Assembly (NCBI RefSeq): GCF_004025325.1
Contig: NZ_RSFE01000001.1
Coordinates: forward strand, 394,016 to 458,015
From: Pseudidiomarina gelatinasegens
GTDB taxonomy: Bacteria > Pseudomonadota > Gammaproteobacteria > Enterobacterales > Alteromonadaceae
Length of the DNA: 64,000 nucleotides
Direction of reading: 5' to 3'
A program made the translations under genes and the position numbers. The notes under the pieces were generated by a model. It searched no databases. It had not been told where the DNA came from and saw nothing but the letters and a program-made list of their open reading frames with translations. Shown here in pieces: positions 27,373-36,283 of the stretch (positions are counted from its first letter, which is position 1; each line of letters starts with the position of its first letter).

Positions 27373-28083
27373 ATGAAAGGATTAATCCGTTTAGACGAGG
27401 TAATTGTGCAGCTTAAGCAGCTCTTTGAAAACGCTAGCGCCCTAGCCGGTATGAGCTTTGCCGAATTAGCGGCGCACCAAGGTATGTCGGTACCCAATGA
27501 CTTGCGCCGCAACAAAGGTTGGGTGGGCCAGCTGCTGGAAAGCGCTTTAGGTGCAAGTGCAGGTTCGCAAGCGTTACAAGATTTCCCTGAACTTGGCGTG
27601 GAGCTGAAAACGATTCCGTTGGATGCCGCTGGCAAACCACTGGAAACTACCTTTGTGTGCACTACACCGCTGATTAATATTCACAATTTAACCTGGGAAA
27701 CCAGCAATGTGCGCAACAAGCTGCAGTGTGTGTTGTGGATACCCATTGATGGCCGCCGGGAAATTCCGCTGGCAGAGCGCACCATTGGCACCGCGTTTCT
27801 GTGGCAGCCCAGCGCCGAACAAGAAGCGCAGTTACGCGCAGACTGGCAAGAGCACATGGATAAAATTGCACTCGGTGAGATTGACTCAATTAGCGCGCAT
27901 CAAGGTGAGGTTTTACAACTGCGCCCGAAGGCGGCTAACAGTCGGGTACTAACCGAAGCCATTGGCGCAGATGGGAAAATCATTAAAACCTTGCCACGTG
28001 GTTTTTATTTGAAGACCCAATTCACCTGGCAAATCATTTGCTCCACCTTTGGGCTCGAAACGGCGCCAGCAACCCATGACTGA
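27373..28083 (+). CDS. mutH: Mismatch-repair endonuclease MutH
   Basis: Nicks the unmethylated strand at hemimethylated GATC sites during MutSL repair. The product has 236 residues. The catalytic D-(X)n-E-X-K lies in [13 protein letters not shown]; other conserved blocks are [41 protein letters not shown] and [15 protein letters not shown]. Its presence implies that the host has Dam methylation. It overlaps the next gene by 8 bases. Confidence 0.96.
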   Translation: MKGLIRLDEVIVQLKQLFENASALAGMSFAELAAHQGMSVPNDLRRNKGWVGQLLESALGASAGSQALQDFPELGVELKTIPLDAAGKPLETTFVCTTPLINIHNLTWETSNVRNKLQCVLWIPIDGRREIPLAERTIGTAFLWQPSAEQEAQLRADWQEHMDKIALGEIDSISAHQGEVLQLRPKAANSRVLTEAIGADGKIIKTLPRGFYLKTQFTWQIICSTFGLETAPATHD

Positions 28084-28771
28084 TACCCACGAGCGCGAAG
28101 TACTGATAAGCCCACACACCCGCGCCAACGGCGTTGGTTTTAGCGCCCTTGGCGTTGTTATTTTTGCGGTGACCATGTTTATGTGGCTGGTAGAGGCGCC
28201 AATACCTCAGGCCGCATTCGGATTGCTCTATATCGCCAGCGCGGTGTTAATATTTTTGGGCAGCGCGAAGGTGTTTGAACCCGCGGTAAGTATAAAAATT
28301 ACGCCAGCCACAATTTCCTACCTACATGGACGTGGCAACTGGCACATTACGTGGGAAAATATCGTGCGTTTTGATATTCCGCGCACCCACCGCGGCTTAG
28401 ATATTGAAGAACTGCCCTATATCGGCTTTCGATTACATGACATTGAGCCAGTATTACATGCTATAACACCGCGTCTTGCGGTATATTTATTAAGTGAGCA
28501 ACGCCACCTGCTGGTGGTTGCTTTACGGCACGAACGCCCGGAACTGAAAGATTACTCCACGTACTTCGAGGTTCCAGATCGCTATAAAGCTGTCTCGGGA
28601 AAAGAATACCGAGGTGTACAAGCGATGTTCGCGGTACGATGCCAACACTTTCGCGACATATTAGGTTATGATCTATTCATTCCTGCGGGGGCACTTGATC
28701 GCCCAGCAGTTGAGTTCTTGCGCTTCTTGCAGCAATTGCAACAGACAAGAACCTTAACGAATAACGAATAA
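28076..28771 (+). CDS. DUF2982 family membrane protein
   Basis: A 231-residue protein with two predicted membrane segments ([19 protein letters not shown] and [15 protein letters not shown]). A soluble domain follows ([33 protein letters not shown]). I assign it to DUF2982, a family of unknown function in marine gammaproteobacteria. The ATG at 28076 overlaps the mutH stop. The C-terminal residues L-T-N-N-E and the TAA stop are read from a tandem TAACGAA array, so the gene end has been rewritten by the repeat. Confidence 0.8.
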   Translation: MTDTHEREVLISPHTRANGVGFSALGVVIFAVTMFMWLVEAPIPQAAFGLLYIASAVLIFLGSAKVFEPAVSIKITPATISYLHGRGNWHITWENIVRFDIPRTHRGLDIEELPYIGFRLHDIEPVLHAITPRLAVYLLSEQRHLLVVALRHERPELKDYSTYFEVPDRYKAVSGKEYRGVQAMFAVRCQHFRDILGYDLFIPAGALDRPAVEFLRFLQQLQQTRTLTNNE

Positions 28772-28797
28772 CGAATAACGAATAACGAATAACGAGG
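28755..28797. repeat. Family A element A7: six tandem heptads
   Basis: Five TAACGAA units in a row, then TAACGAG-G. The third unit holds the TAA stop of the upstream gene. The last GAGG is 8 bases before the rimB ATG and serves as its ribosome binding site. Confidence 0.9.
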
Positions 28798-28805
28798 ATT
28801 TTAAC

Positions 28806-29237
28806 ATGCAGACATTAGGTTGGCGCGAATGGGGGTCATTACCTGATCTTGGTATTAATGCCCTTAAAATGAAAGTAGACACCGGCGCCCGCACCTCGTG
28901 TTTGCATGCATTTAAGCTGGAACCCTTTGAAAAAAACGGCGAGAATTGGCTGCGTATTTGGCTACACCCAGAACAACATAGTGATCGGGAACTCGTCTGT
29001 GAATCTAAAATTCACGACCAACGTGAAGTAACCGACTCCGGTGGCCATACCGAGCTTCGGTACGTTATTCTGTCGACATTAACTATTGGCGATTTTTCGC
29101 AACCTGTAGAGCTCACGCTTACTAATCGCGACACCATGAAGTTTCGTATGTTACTCGGCCGCCAAGCAATGCGCGGACATTTTATTGTCGACCCTGATAA
29201 GTCTTATCTATTCGGCCAGCCAGGAGCTAATGCATGA
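28806..29237 (+). CDS. rimB: Retropepsin-like aspartic protease RimB
   Basis: A 143-residue protein of the family once called ATP-dependent zinc protease (PF05618), now RimB. It has a retropepsin-like active site, [15 protein letters not shown] (DTGA at 25-28), and the second hairpin [18 protein letters not shown]. RimB is reported to act on RimK-glutamylated ribosomal protein S6. It overlaps rimK by 4 bases (ATGA), which strengthens the link. Its binding site comes from the preceding heptad array. Confidence 0.88.
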   Translation: MQTLGWREWGSLPDLGINALKMKVDTGARTSCLHAFKLEPFEKNGENWLRIWLHPEQHSDRELVCESKIHDQREVTDSGGHTELRYVILSTLTIGDFSQPVELTLTNRDTMKFRMLLGRQAMRGHFIVDPDKSYLFGQPGANA

Positions 29238-30139
29238 GAATTGCAATTTTATCGCGTAACCCACGCCTCTATTCAACCCGTCGCTTAGTCGAAGCTGGTG
29301 AAGCTCGCGGCCATACCGTGGATGTTCTGGACCCGCTGCGCTGCTACATGAATATTAATGCGCGCGAGTCGTCCATTCATATGAAGGGTAAAGACTTGCC
29401 GCCGTACGATGCGATTATTCCACGCATCGGCGCATCAATTACGTTTTTCGGAACGGCCGTATTGCGTCAGTTTGAAATGATTGGCACCTACCCGCTGAAT
29501 GAATCAGTGGCAATTTCACGCAGCCGCGACAAATTGCGCTCCCTGCAGCTGTTAAGCCGTAAAGGCATTGGCCTGCCAACCACAGGTTTCGCCAGCCAGC
29601 CGCAGGACATTCCCGACTTGATTGATATGGTTGGCGGTGCCCCGTTAGTGATTAAGTTACTCGAAGGCACCCAAGGCATAGGCGTGGTACTTGCTGAAAC
29701 GCGCCAAGCAGCAGAAAGTGTTATCGAAGCCTTTATGGGCTTGGAATCGCACATCATGGTGCAGGAATACATAAAAGAAGCTGGCGGTGCAGACATCCGC
29801 TGCTTTGTGATTGGCGATAAAGTTATTGCCGCCATGAAGCGCCAGGCTAAAGCCGGTGAGTTTCGCTCCAACTTGCATCGCGGCGGCTCAGCCAGCTTGG
29901 TTAAATTGACCCCTGCCGAGCGCGCAACCGCTGTAAAAGCGGCGAAAACGATGGGATTAAACGTGGCCGGTGTCGATATTTTACGCTCCAATCATGGCCC
30001 ATTGGTGATGGAAGTTAACTCTTCCCCAGGCCTTGAAGGCATTGAAGGCGCAACCAATAAAGACGTGGCTGATCAAATCATCAGTTTCATTGAGAAAACC
30101 GCAAAAGCGCATAAAACCCGCACCAAAGGTAAAGGCTAA
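29234..30139 (+). CDS. rimK: Ribosomal protein S6:glutamate ligase RimK
   Basis: ATP-grasp ligase that adds glutamates to the C-terminus of ribosomal protein S6. The product has 301 residues. Visible motifs are [58 protein letters not shown] (ATP loop), [11 protein letters not shown] and [16 protein letters not shown] (metal site). It lies in the operon rimB-rimK-hydrolase. The start and length match E. coli RimK. Confidence 0.96.
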   Translation: MRIAILSRNPRLYSTRRLVEAGEARGHTVDVLDPLRCYMNINARESSIHMKGKDLPPYDAIIPRIGASITFFGTAVLRQFEMIGTYPLNESVAISRSRDKLRSLQLLSRKGIGLPTTGFASQPQDIPDLIDMVGGAPLVIKLLEGTQGIGVVLAETRQAAESVIEAFMGLESHIMVQEYIKEAGGADIRCFVIGDKVIAAMKRQAKAGEFRSNLHRGGSASLVKLTPAERATAVKAAKTMGLNVAGVDILRSNHGPLVMEVNSSPGLEGIEGATNKDVADQIISFIEKTAKAHKTRTKGKG

Positions 30140-30152
30140 GACGATAAAAGCC

Positions 30153-31175
30153 ATGAAGCAAAAAGCATTTCACTTAGCCAACCAGCGCATCATGCCGGGT
30201 TCGCGCCATAGCGTTAAAATTCCGGCGGCGCGACTTTATAACGATACGCCCATGGATTTACACGCTGAGGTTTTCCATGGTGTGAAACCAGGGCCGACCC
30301 TGTTGGTATGCGCAGCCATTCACGGCGATGAATTAAACGGTATCGAAGTATGCCGACGCCTAATGGGCGAGCTGGACCCACTGCAATTAAGCGGCACGGT
30401 GATTATTGTGCCTGTCGTTAACGTGTTTGGATTTATCCAGCAGTCCCGTTATTTGCCTGACCGCCGCGATTTGAATCGCTGCTTCCCTGGCTCTGAACGC
30501 GGTGCATTGGGTAGCCGTTTAGCTTACCTGTTTAGCGAAACTTTGGTACAAAACGCAACCCACATTATTGATTTGCATACTGGCGCCATTCACCGTAGCA
30601 ATCTGCCACAAATTCGCGTCGACACCGACAACGGCGAAGCGCTTAAGATGGCTGAGTCGTTCGGTACGCCAGTAATTTTGCACAGCAAAGAACGCGATGG
30701 CTCATTGCGTTCTCTGGCAACTGAATTAGGTATTCCGCTGATTTTGTATGAGGCCGGTGAAGCGTTGCGGTTTGACTATGCCGCAATAAAAGCCGGTGTT
30801 ATTGGCGTGCAAAATGTAATGAAAAGCCTAAAAATGATGAAAGGCCGCCGTAGCCGCAAAAAAGTTAAACCTGTGGTGGCGCATCGCAGCGGCTGGATTC
30901 GTAATGAATACGACGGCCTGGTGGTGCCCAAGGTTGAACTGGGGCAAACCATCAACAAAGGGCAAGTGGTTGCGCAAACCGTGAACCCGCATGGCGATGA
31001 TTTACATGCGATTAAAAGCCCTTATCATGGCATTGTGATTGGTATTAGTAATATTCCAGTCGCCAATGAAGGCGAGGCTTTATTCAATGTGGCGCAGTTT
31101 GACGGCGAACAAATTGGCGACGCCAGCGAAAATGTTGATGTATTCGCTGAAACTTATGATCAAAAAACGATATAA
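30153..31175 (+). CDS. AstE/aspartoacylase-family zinc hydrolase linked to rimK
   Basis: A 340-residue member of the succinylglutamate desuccinylase/aspartoacylase family (COG3608-like). The zinc site is HGDE (H57, E60, in AAIHGDELNGIEV) plus a histidine in HIIDLHTGA. RDLNRCFPGS is the substrate-arginine region. The C-terminal third (SGWIRNEYDGLVVPKVELGQ) resembles a biotinyl-like beta barrel. The ATG at 30153 is 13 bases after rimK. Linkage suggests action on glutamate tails or released glutamyl peptides; this is inference. It ends ACGATATAA, which looks like a decayed family B end. Confidence 0.85.
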   Translation: MKQKAFHLANQRIMPGSRHSVKIPAARLYNDTPMDLHAEVFHGVKPGPTLLVCAAIHGDELNGIEVCRRLMGELDPLQLSGTVIIVPVVNVFGFIQQSRYLPDRRDLNRCFPGSERGALGSRLAYLFSETLVQNATHIIDLHTGAIHRSNLPQIRVDTDNGEALKMAESFGTPVILHSKERDGSLRSLATELGIPLILYEAGEALRFDYAAIKAGVIGVQNVMKSLKMMKGRRSRKKVKPVVAHRSGWIRNEYDGLVVPKVELGQTINKGQVVAQTVNPHGDDLHAIKSPYHGIVIGISNIPVANEGEALFNVAQFDGEQIGDASENVDVFAETYDQKTI

Positions 31176-31200
31176 CTGACGATTTAAACGGAACAAAAAT

Positions 31201-32232
31201 TTGAAGCATTTAAGCCCACCATCTCAACTTGTTTTACGCCATCAAGAGCGTTTCGATGACGTGCCACTACTCGTGGTTAATGCGCCTGAAGCAGAAGTGG
31301 CCGAGGCACTGCCAGTGGTCAGCTGCTGGCAGTGGCACGCAGGGTTTGCCGTGCGCTGGAAACAACAAGCACCGGATATAGCGCACCATTTTGGTGCAAG
31401 TGCGCCAGCCGCCGCAGGCGCTCAGGCCGCGCTGGTGTGGTTACCGAAAGAAAAACAACTCACTTGGTATGTACTCGATGCACTGCGCAGCGTTTTGCCG
31501 CAAGATGCAACCATCTGGTTAGTGGGTGAGAACCGTGGCGGCATTAAAAGCATTCATAAGCAATTTCCAGAAACCGTTACCGCGGCACAAAAAATGGCGG
31601 TGGGAAATCACTCGCTATTAATACGTACCACAATTGCCGAATGTGCTACTGAATTTAGCGTCGACGAACACTTTGCCTATGTCGACTTACCACAACCTGA
31701 GCAAGCAGAACCCCTGCATCTTGCCAGCTTACCGGGTGTATTTGCGTTTCCGAGTATTGATACCGGCAGTGAAATTTTATTACAGCACCTGCCCCACTGG
31801 CAGAAGGGCCGCCTGCTTGATTTTGCTTGTGGTCATGGTGTGCTTGGTGCATGGCTAAACCGCCAAGCACCTGAGCTGGAGGTTACCTACCTTGATGTCA
31901 GCGCCCTTGCGTTAAAAGCCGCCGAAAAAACTCTGGAATTAAATGGCTTAAAAGGCTCGTGCATTGCCAGTGAAGGCCTTCAAGACAACCTGGGACAGTT
32001 CGATTATGTGGTGAGCCATCCACCCTTTCATACCGGCTTAGCAACCGACTACGAAATCGGCAAGCAGTTTTTACGCGGCATCCGCAGTCATTTACGCGTA
32101 AAAGGCGAGCTGTGGTTAGTTGCAAATCGTTTTCTGCCATGGCCAGAGCTTATTGAGCACGCATTTGGCCATTGCATTCGAGTTGCACAAGACAACAAAT
32201 TCGCGGTATATCTTGCGAAACGGGATAGATAA
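31201..32232 (+). CDS. rsmC: 16S rRNA m2G1207 methyltransferase RsmC
   Basis: Methylates G1207 of 16S rRNA in the 30S subunit. The 343-residue product has the N-terminal inactive domain (SPPSQLVLRHQERFDDVPLL, WLVGENRGGIKS) and the C-terminal SAM domain (LLDFACGHGVLGAWL). The catalytic motif IV, normally SNPPFH, reads SHPPFHTG: residue 273 is His in place of Asn (codon CAT at 32017-32019). The start is a TTG at 31201 with a weak binding site. Convincing as RsmC over its length. Confidence 0.92.
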   Translation: MKHLSPPSQLVLRHQERFDDVPLLVVNAPEAEVAEALPVVSCWQWHAGFAVRWKQQAPDIAHHFGASAPAAAGAQAALVWLPKEKQLTWYVLDALRSVLPQDATIWLVGENRGGIKSIHKQFPETVTAAQKMAVGNHSLLIRTTIAECATEFSVDEHFAYVDLPQPEQAEPLHLASLPGVFAFPSIDTGSEILLQHLPHWQKGRLLDFACGHGVLGAWLNRQAPELEVTYLDVSALALKAAEKTLELNGLKGSCIASEGLQDNLGQFDYVVSHPPFHTGLATDYEIGKQFLRGIRSHLRVKGELWLVANRFLPWPELIEHAFGHCIRVAQDNKFAVYLAKRDR

Positions 32233-32253
32233 CGAGACCGATAGAGCAACCCA

Positions 32254-33900
32254 ATGAACTTAAAAGTCAGTTCCATTAAACGCAGTGTCACCAGTCTGGT
32301 AATTTTAATTACCACAATATCGGTGACGCTGGCCTGCTTGGTACTGAGTTACAACTTCATTGCGGACACGCACCACCGTCTGTTGCGGCAGTCTGAGCAG
32401 GTCAGTCGATTTATTGCCGAGAATGCCACCTCATACATGGTATACAACCAAGCCGAAGCGGCCGAACGCTGGTTGCAATCATTACGGCATTCTCCGCTGA
32501 TTCAGCATGTTCACTTATATCGCTATGATCCGAATACCGAGGCCCTTGGTTTCTTTGCCAGTTATTATGCTGAACGCGAAGCACCTATTCCGGTTCGTTT
32601 CGACCGCGTGAAGAATATTACTGAGGCACGTTTCTCGACCAATTATGTGGAAAGTGCCGTGCCACTGTATGTGCAAAACACCTTGCAAGGCTACGTGTAT
32701 TTGCGCACCTCACGCGCCGCGCTTGATGAGGCCAAGTGGTATGCCGCCGCTATTAGTGGCGTGATTATTACAGCAAGTTTTATTTTGAGCTGGTTGATGT
32801 CGTTGTGGTTACGTCGGGTGATCACGCAACCACTGGATGAAATGGTTGAGAGCATTCAGCAAATTGCGCGCGATAAAAATTACGACCGCACCCTGCATGA
32901 ATTTGAGCTGCAAGAGCTCGACCGTGTTGCGGATGCCTTTAATGCGCTTCTGAGCCGTATTCAGCAACACATTCGCCGACAAGAGCAAGCCGAACGTGAA
33001 GCCAGTGAATTAAATGCGGAGCTGGAGCTGCAGGTAAAACAGCGTACGCAAAAACTGTATGAGTCGAACCAAGAGTTGCACCAAGCTTTAGAAACTGCGC
33101 ACCAATATCAAAGTGAGCTGGTGCAAGCCGAGAAGATGTCCAGCTTGGCGAAACTGGTGTCGGGTGTTGCGCATGAGGTTAATACACCGGTAGGTTTAGC
33201 CGTAACCTCTACCTCAATTTTGCAGGACAACCTGCAACTACTGAAACAAAAGTTTGCGGATAAAAAGCTTACCAGCCAAGAGTTTCAACGCTATATGTCT
33301 GGGTTTGAAGAGAACCTTGCGCTGATAAGCCGAAACATCAAACGCACCGCCGACCTCATCAGTAATTTCAGTAAATTATCGATGGACCAGTTCAGCGACG
33401 ATGACCGCTCGTTGCACTTGATCAAATTCTGGGATGAGATTGCACAAAGTTTGTACAATCGTCACCCTGAACTGACATCCGTTGCGTTGTCATGTCAGGT
33501 GGCAGATGACCTTATTATTAGCACCCGCCCCGGGCCGTTAAATCAAGTTATTAGTCAGCTGGTTCAAAATGCTTTGCAACATGCTTTCTCAAATACCGCC
33601 AAGCCGATGATTCAATTCAGCTTCAGTTTTATACCGCAGTCTGAAAATAGCGAGTCAGGTGACTTACAAATGACCTATGAAGATAACGGCGATGGCATTC
33701 CGGATGATTTGATAAAAAGCGTATTCGACCCCTTTGTAACCAGCAAGCGCAGTCATGGCGCCGCAGGGTTAGGATTGCACCTGGTTTATAACCTGGTGGT
33801 ACAAGTTTTACAGGGTCACATTGAACTTGAAAGCCAGCCACACCAAGGCACACGTTTCAAAGTTGTATTTCCGGTGCGGCGCTTAGTACAATCGAAGTAA
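32254..33900 (+). CDS. Membrane sensor histidine kinase
   Basis: A 548-residue kinase. It has TM1 (about 13-35), a periplasmic sensor of about 125 residues, TM2 (about 163-187), then HAMP (WLRRVITQPLDEMVESIQQI) and a coiled coil (229-290). The H box is SLAKLVSGVAHEVNTPVGLA with H307. The ATPase domain has VISQLVQNALQHAF, YEDNGDGIPDD and GAAGLGLHLV. There is no receiver or HPt domain. The HEVNTP form differs from ArcB (HELRTP). The ligand is unknown. The next gene is an ArcA-type regulator, a likely but unproven partner. Confidence 0.9.
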   Translation: MNLKVSSIKRSVTSLVILITTISVTLACLVLSYNFIADTHHRLLRQSEQVSRFIAENATSYMVYNQAEAAERWLQSLRHSPLIQHVHLYRYDPNTEALGFFASYYAEREAPIPVRFDRVKNITEARFSTNYVESAVPLYVQNTLQGYVYLRTSRAALDEAKWYAAAISGVIITASFILSWLMSLWLRRVITQPLDEMVESIQQIARDKNYDRTLHEFELQELDRVADAFNALLSRIQQHIRRQEQAEREASELNAELELQVKQRTQKLYESNQELHQALETAHQYQSELVQAEKMSSLAKLVSGVAHEVNTPVGLAVTSTSILQDNLQLLKQKFADKKLTSQEFQRYMSGFEENLALISRNIKRTADLISNFSKLSMDQFSDDDRSLHLIKFWDEIAQSLYNRHPELTSVALSCQVADDLIISTRPGPLNQVISQLVQNALQHAFSNTAKPMIQFSFSFIPQSENSESGDLQMTYEDNGDGIPDDLIKSVFDPFVTSKRSHGAAGLGLHLVYNLVVQVLQGHIELESQPHQGTRFKVVFPVRRLVQSK

Positions 33901-33916
33901 ACAATTGTAAGAATTG

Positions 33917-33945
33917 TTGCACGATTTTGCAGCTATATATAAAAT
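33917..33945 (+). promoter_or_regulatory. Possible promoter of the arcA-like gene
   Basis: TTGCAC (33917-33922), a 17-base spacer and TAAAAT (33940-33945), 65 bases before the ATG. The gap is AT-rich. Confidence 0.4.
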
Positions 33946-34009
33946 CGCATGCTACACTATCTTTCATTACCAAATTTCAACACATGTTAACGGATTCTCG
34001 GAACTGCTT

Positions 34010-34765
34010 ATGAGCGCCAGATTATTAATCGTCGAAGATGAAGTCGTAACACGCAATACCCTTACTCGTTTATTTCAGCAAGAAGGCTACGATGTGTTTG
34101 ATGCCGCCGATGGCATGCAGATGCAACGCATTATGGCTCGCCAACAAATTGACCTGGTGATCATGGACGTCAACTTGCCAGGCAAGAGCGGTATCGAACT
34201 TGCGGAAAAACTCCGTGAAAATGACAATATCGGATTGGTTTTCTTAACCGGTCGTGATGCTGAAGAAGACCGCTTGCTGGCCCTTGAGTTAGGCGCCGAC
34301 GACTACTTAATCAAGCCCTACAATCCAAAAGAACTCATTATTCGGGTGCGCAACTTATACCGTCGCATCGAGGCACTAAAAAGCCAGCAGAAAAACGTTG
34401 GCCACGACAGTGTTGTTTATGAGTTTAACGGCTGGCGTTTAGAAAGTGATAGCCGCTGCTTATTCTCGCCAGACGGCAAGATGTTCCGCTTGCCGAAAAG
34501 TGAATACCGCGCCATGGAGTTGTTCCTAACGAATCCTGGTAAAATTCTTGACCGCGAAACACTGGTTAAGAAAATGCTCGACCGCGATTTACGTCCGAAT
34601 GACCGTACTGTTGATGTCGCCATTCGCCGCATTCGCCGTCATTTTGAGGCTCTGCCGGATTCACCGAACTTAATTACCACCATTCATGGTGAAGGTTACC
34701 GGTTTATTGGTGATGTTTCGATTAAGCACTTGGAACAACCGTCACTGAATGCCCCGGGCATGTAA
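34010..34765 (+). CDS. arcA: ArcA-type OmpR/PhoB response regulator
   Basis: A 251-residue regulator with a receiver (IVEDEVVTRNTL, phospho-acceptor D53 in IMDVNLPGKSG, T/K switch FLTGRD and DYLIKPYNPKEL) and a winged helix (FNGWRL, RTVDVAIRRIRRHFE, TIHGEGYRFIGDV). It is much closer to E. coli ArcA than to TorR by eye. ArcA represses aerobic respiratory genes in low oxygen. The start at 34010 (MSARLLIVEDE) is chosen over upstream codons. It overlaps the convergent hpt gene by 24 bases. Confidence 0.85.
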   Translation: MSARLLIVEDEVVTRNTLTRLFQQEGYDVFDAADGMQMQRIMARQQIDLVIMDVNLPGKSGIELAEKLRENDNIGLVFLTGRDAEEDRLLALELGADDYLIKPYNPKELIIRVRNLYRRIEALKSQQKNVGHDSVVYEFNGWRLESDSRCLFSPDGKMFRLPKSEYRAMELFLTNPGKILDRETLVKKMLDRDLRPNDRTVDVAIRRIRRHFEALPDSPNLITTIHGEGYRFIGDVSIKHLEQPSLNAPGM

Positions 34766-35083
34766 CCATCGACGTAGTTGATGCTGGTGCAATGGTAATT
34801 CAATCACCCATTGCTCCAGCAAGTCATCTGCATCTTGCCAATGCCACTCTTCCCGCTCCAAACGCTCCATCTGACTTGCCAATTGTGCTAAACCGACTGA
34901 ACGGCACGCACCTTTTACTTTGTGAGCCTGACGGCGGGTATCACCTTCGTCCCGTTTGCCAACCAAGTGCTTTAAATGGTCCAGATAACCACCAATGTTG
35001 TCGTTAAATGTGTCGTACATTTCGCGTACGCCATCGCTGCCCAATAGCTCATAGTATTGGTCTAATAGTTTCTCATCTAACAT
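34742..35083 (-). CDS. Stand-alone HPt phosphotransfer protein
   Basis: A 113-residue four-helix HPt protein. The phospho-histidine is H54 in [16 protein letters not shown]. The start at 35083 has AAGGAA 6 bases upstream; earlier in-frame ATGs lack a site. It reads toward the arcA-like gene and overlaps its 3' end. In Shewanella the Arc system uses ArcS, a separate HptA and ArcA. A similar role here is inference, and a hybrid kinase elsewhere would be needed. Confidence 0.87.
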   Translation of the reverse strand: MLDEKLLDQYYELLGSDGVREMYDTFNDNIGGYLDHLKHLVGKRDEGDTRRQAHKVKGACRSVGLAQLASQMERLEREEWHWQDADDLLEQWVIELPLHQHQLRRWLHARGIQ

Positions 35084-35116
35084 CGTGGTTTCCTTATCCA
35101 TCGTGATCATCCATCT

Positions 35117-35139
35117 TTTTCGATTCCGTTAATCGAAAA
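35117..35139. promoter_or_regulatory. Inverted repeat upstream of hpt and folE2
   Basis: TTTTCGATT-CCGTT-AATCGAAAA, nine perfect pairs with a 5-base loop, in the divergent gap. It may be an operator. A TATACT -10-like box for folE2 lies at 35197-35202. Confidence 0.4.
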
Positions 35140-35254
35140 GTTTTACTTCGGTTCTAAACCCAATCTGGCAAACTACCGTATTAAGGTTAAATCTAGTATA
35201 CTATCGCCCCCTTTACTGGGACTAAGTATTTTTAACGTTTGGAGCCGTACAAGC

Positions 35255-36193
35255 ATGCCAACAGCTACACCAACTTTGATGCCAGACATCGCCAATCAAA
35301 CCCGCGCACAAACCGAGGGGACTCTCGATTGGGTGGGCATGAGTAATATCGAAATGCCGCTGGTTGTCGGTGCTGCCCAAGAGCCGGAGCGTCCAGTTAG
35401 TGCACACGTTGACGCGTTTGTGAACTTAACTGACCCTAAAGCGAAAGGCATTCACATGTCTCGCTTATACCTGCTGTTGGAAGATTTATCAAACAATGAT
35501 GTACTTAGCCATCATTCGCTCAGCAAGCTCTTACATGACTTTATAGATAGTCATGATGGCCTTGCAGATCAAGCTTATGTGAAGTTTAGTTTCGATTATC
35601 ACCTGCGTCGAAAGTCACTGATCAGCAAAAAACAGGGTTGGAAAGCCTACCCTGTAACTGTCACAGGGCGTTACGATAACGGTAAACTGAATCTTGAGTT
35701 AGGTGTTGAAGTACCTTATTCCAGCACCTGCCCGTGTTCGGCTGCTTTAGCACGCCAGCTTATTCAAGAAGCCTTTGCCAACCAGTTTGGTACAGACAGC
35801 GAAGTTGATGCCGAAATGGTGCACCGCTGGTTAGGCACCACCCAAGGTATTGTAGCCACACCACATAGCCAGCGCTCCATTGCCCAGGTGAATGTCATTA
35901 TGGGTGAAGGCGTGTCTGAGCTGCCAATTATTGGCTTAATCGATACCATTGAAGATGCCTTGAAAACTCCAGTGCAAGCGGCTGTAAAACGTGAAGACGA
36001 ACAAGAGTTTGCACGTTTGAACGGTCAGAACCTGATGTTCTGTGAAGATGCTGCGCGCCGGTTACAACATGCTTTGAATGTACAGAAGCAGTTTTCAGAC
36101 TTCTGGATTCGCGTAAACCACTACGAATCTCTGCACGCGCATGATGCTGTAAGTATCACCACCAAAGGCGTGCCTGGCGGCTTCAAAGCTTAA
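35255..36193 (+). CDS. folE2: GTP cyclohydrolase FolE2 (type IB)
   Basis: Converts GTP to dihydroneopterin triphosphate, the first step of folate and queuosine synthesis. The 312-residue product carries the family cysteine in [17 protein letters not shown] and [20 protein letters not shown]. FolE2 uses other metals than zinc-dependent FolE and is often Zur-controlled, but I see no clear Zur box. An efficient terminator follows. folA and thyA are also in the window. Confidence 0.94.
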   Translation: MPTATPTLMPDIANQTRAQTEGTLDWVGMSNIEMPLVVGAAQEPERPVSAHVDAFVNLTDPKAKGIHMSRLYLLLEDLSNNDVLSHHSLSKLLHDFIDSHDGLADQAYVKFSFDYHLRRKSLISKKQGWKAYPVTVTGRYDNGKLNLELGVEVPYSSTCPCSAALARQLIQEAFANQFGTDSEVDAEMVHRWLGTTQGIVATPHSQRSIAQVNVIMGEGVSELPIIGLIDTIEDALKTPVQAAVKREDEQEFARLNGQNLMFCEDAARRLQHALNVQKQFSDFWIRVNHYESLHAHDAVSITTKGVPGGFKA

Positions 36194-36210
36194 CCATTTA
36201 TCGACCTACT

Positions 36211-36246
36211 AATCCGGCTGCGGTATACTACGCAGCCGGATTTTTT
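36211..36246 (+). terminator. Terminator after folE2
   Basis: AATCCGGCTGCG (36211-36222) pairs with CGCAGCCGGATT (36231-36242) over an 8-base loop, followed by six T. Confidence 0.93.
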
Positions 36247-36283
36247 GTTTTTAAACACGACTAGAACCTTACACGAGAAAGGC

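Noticed and set aside
35161..35254. Zur box before folE2
   Set aside because: No dyad close to the known gammaproteobacterial Zur site; only a TATACT box is visible.
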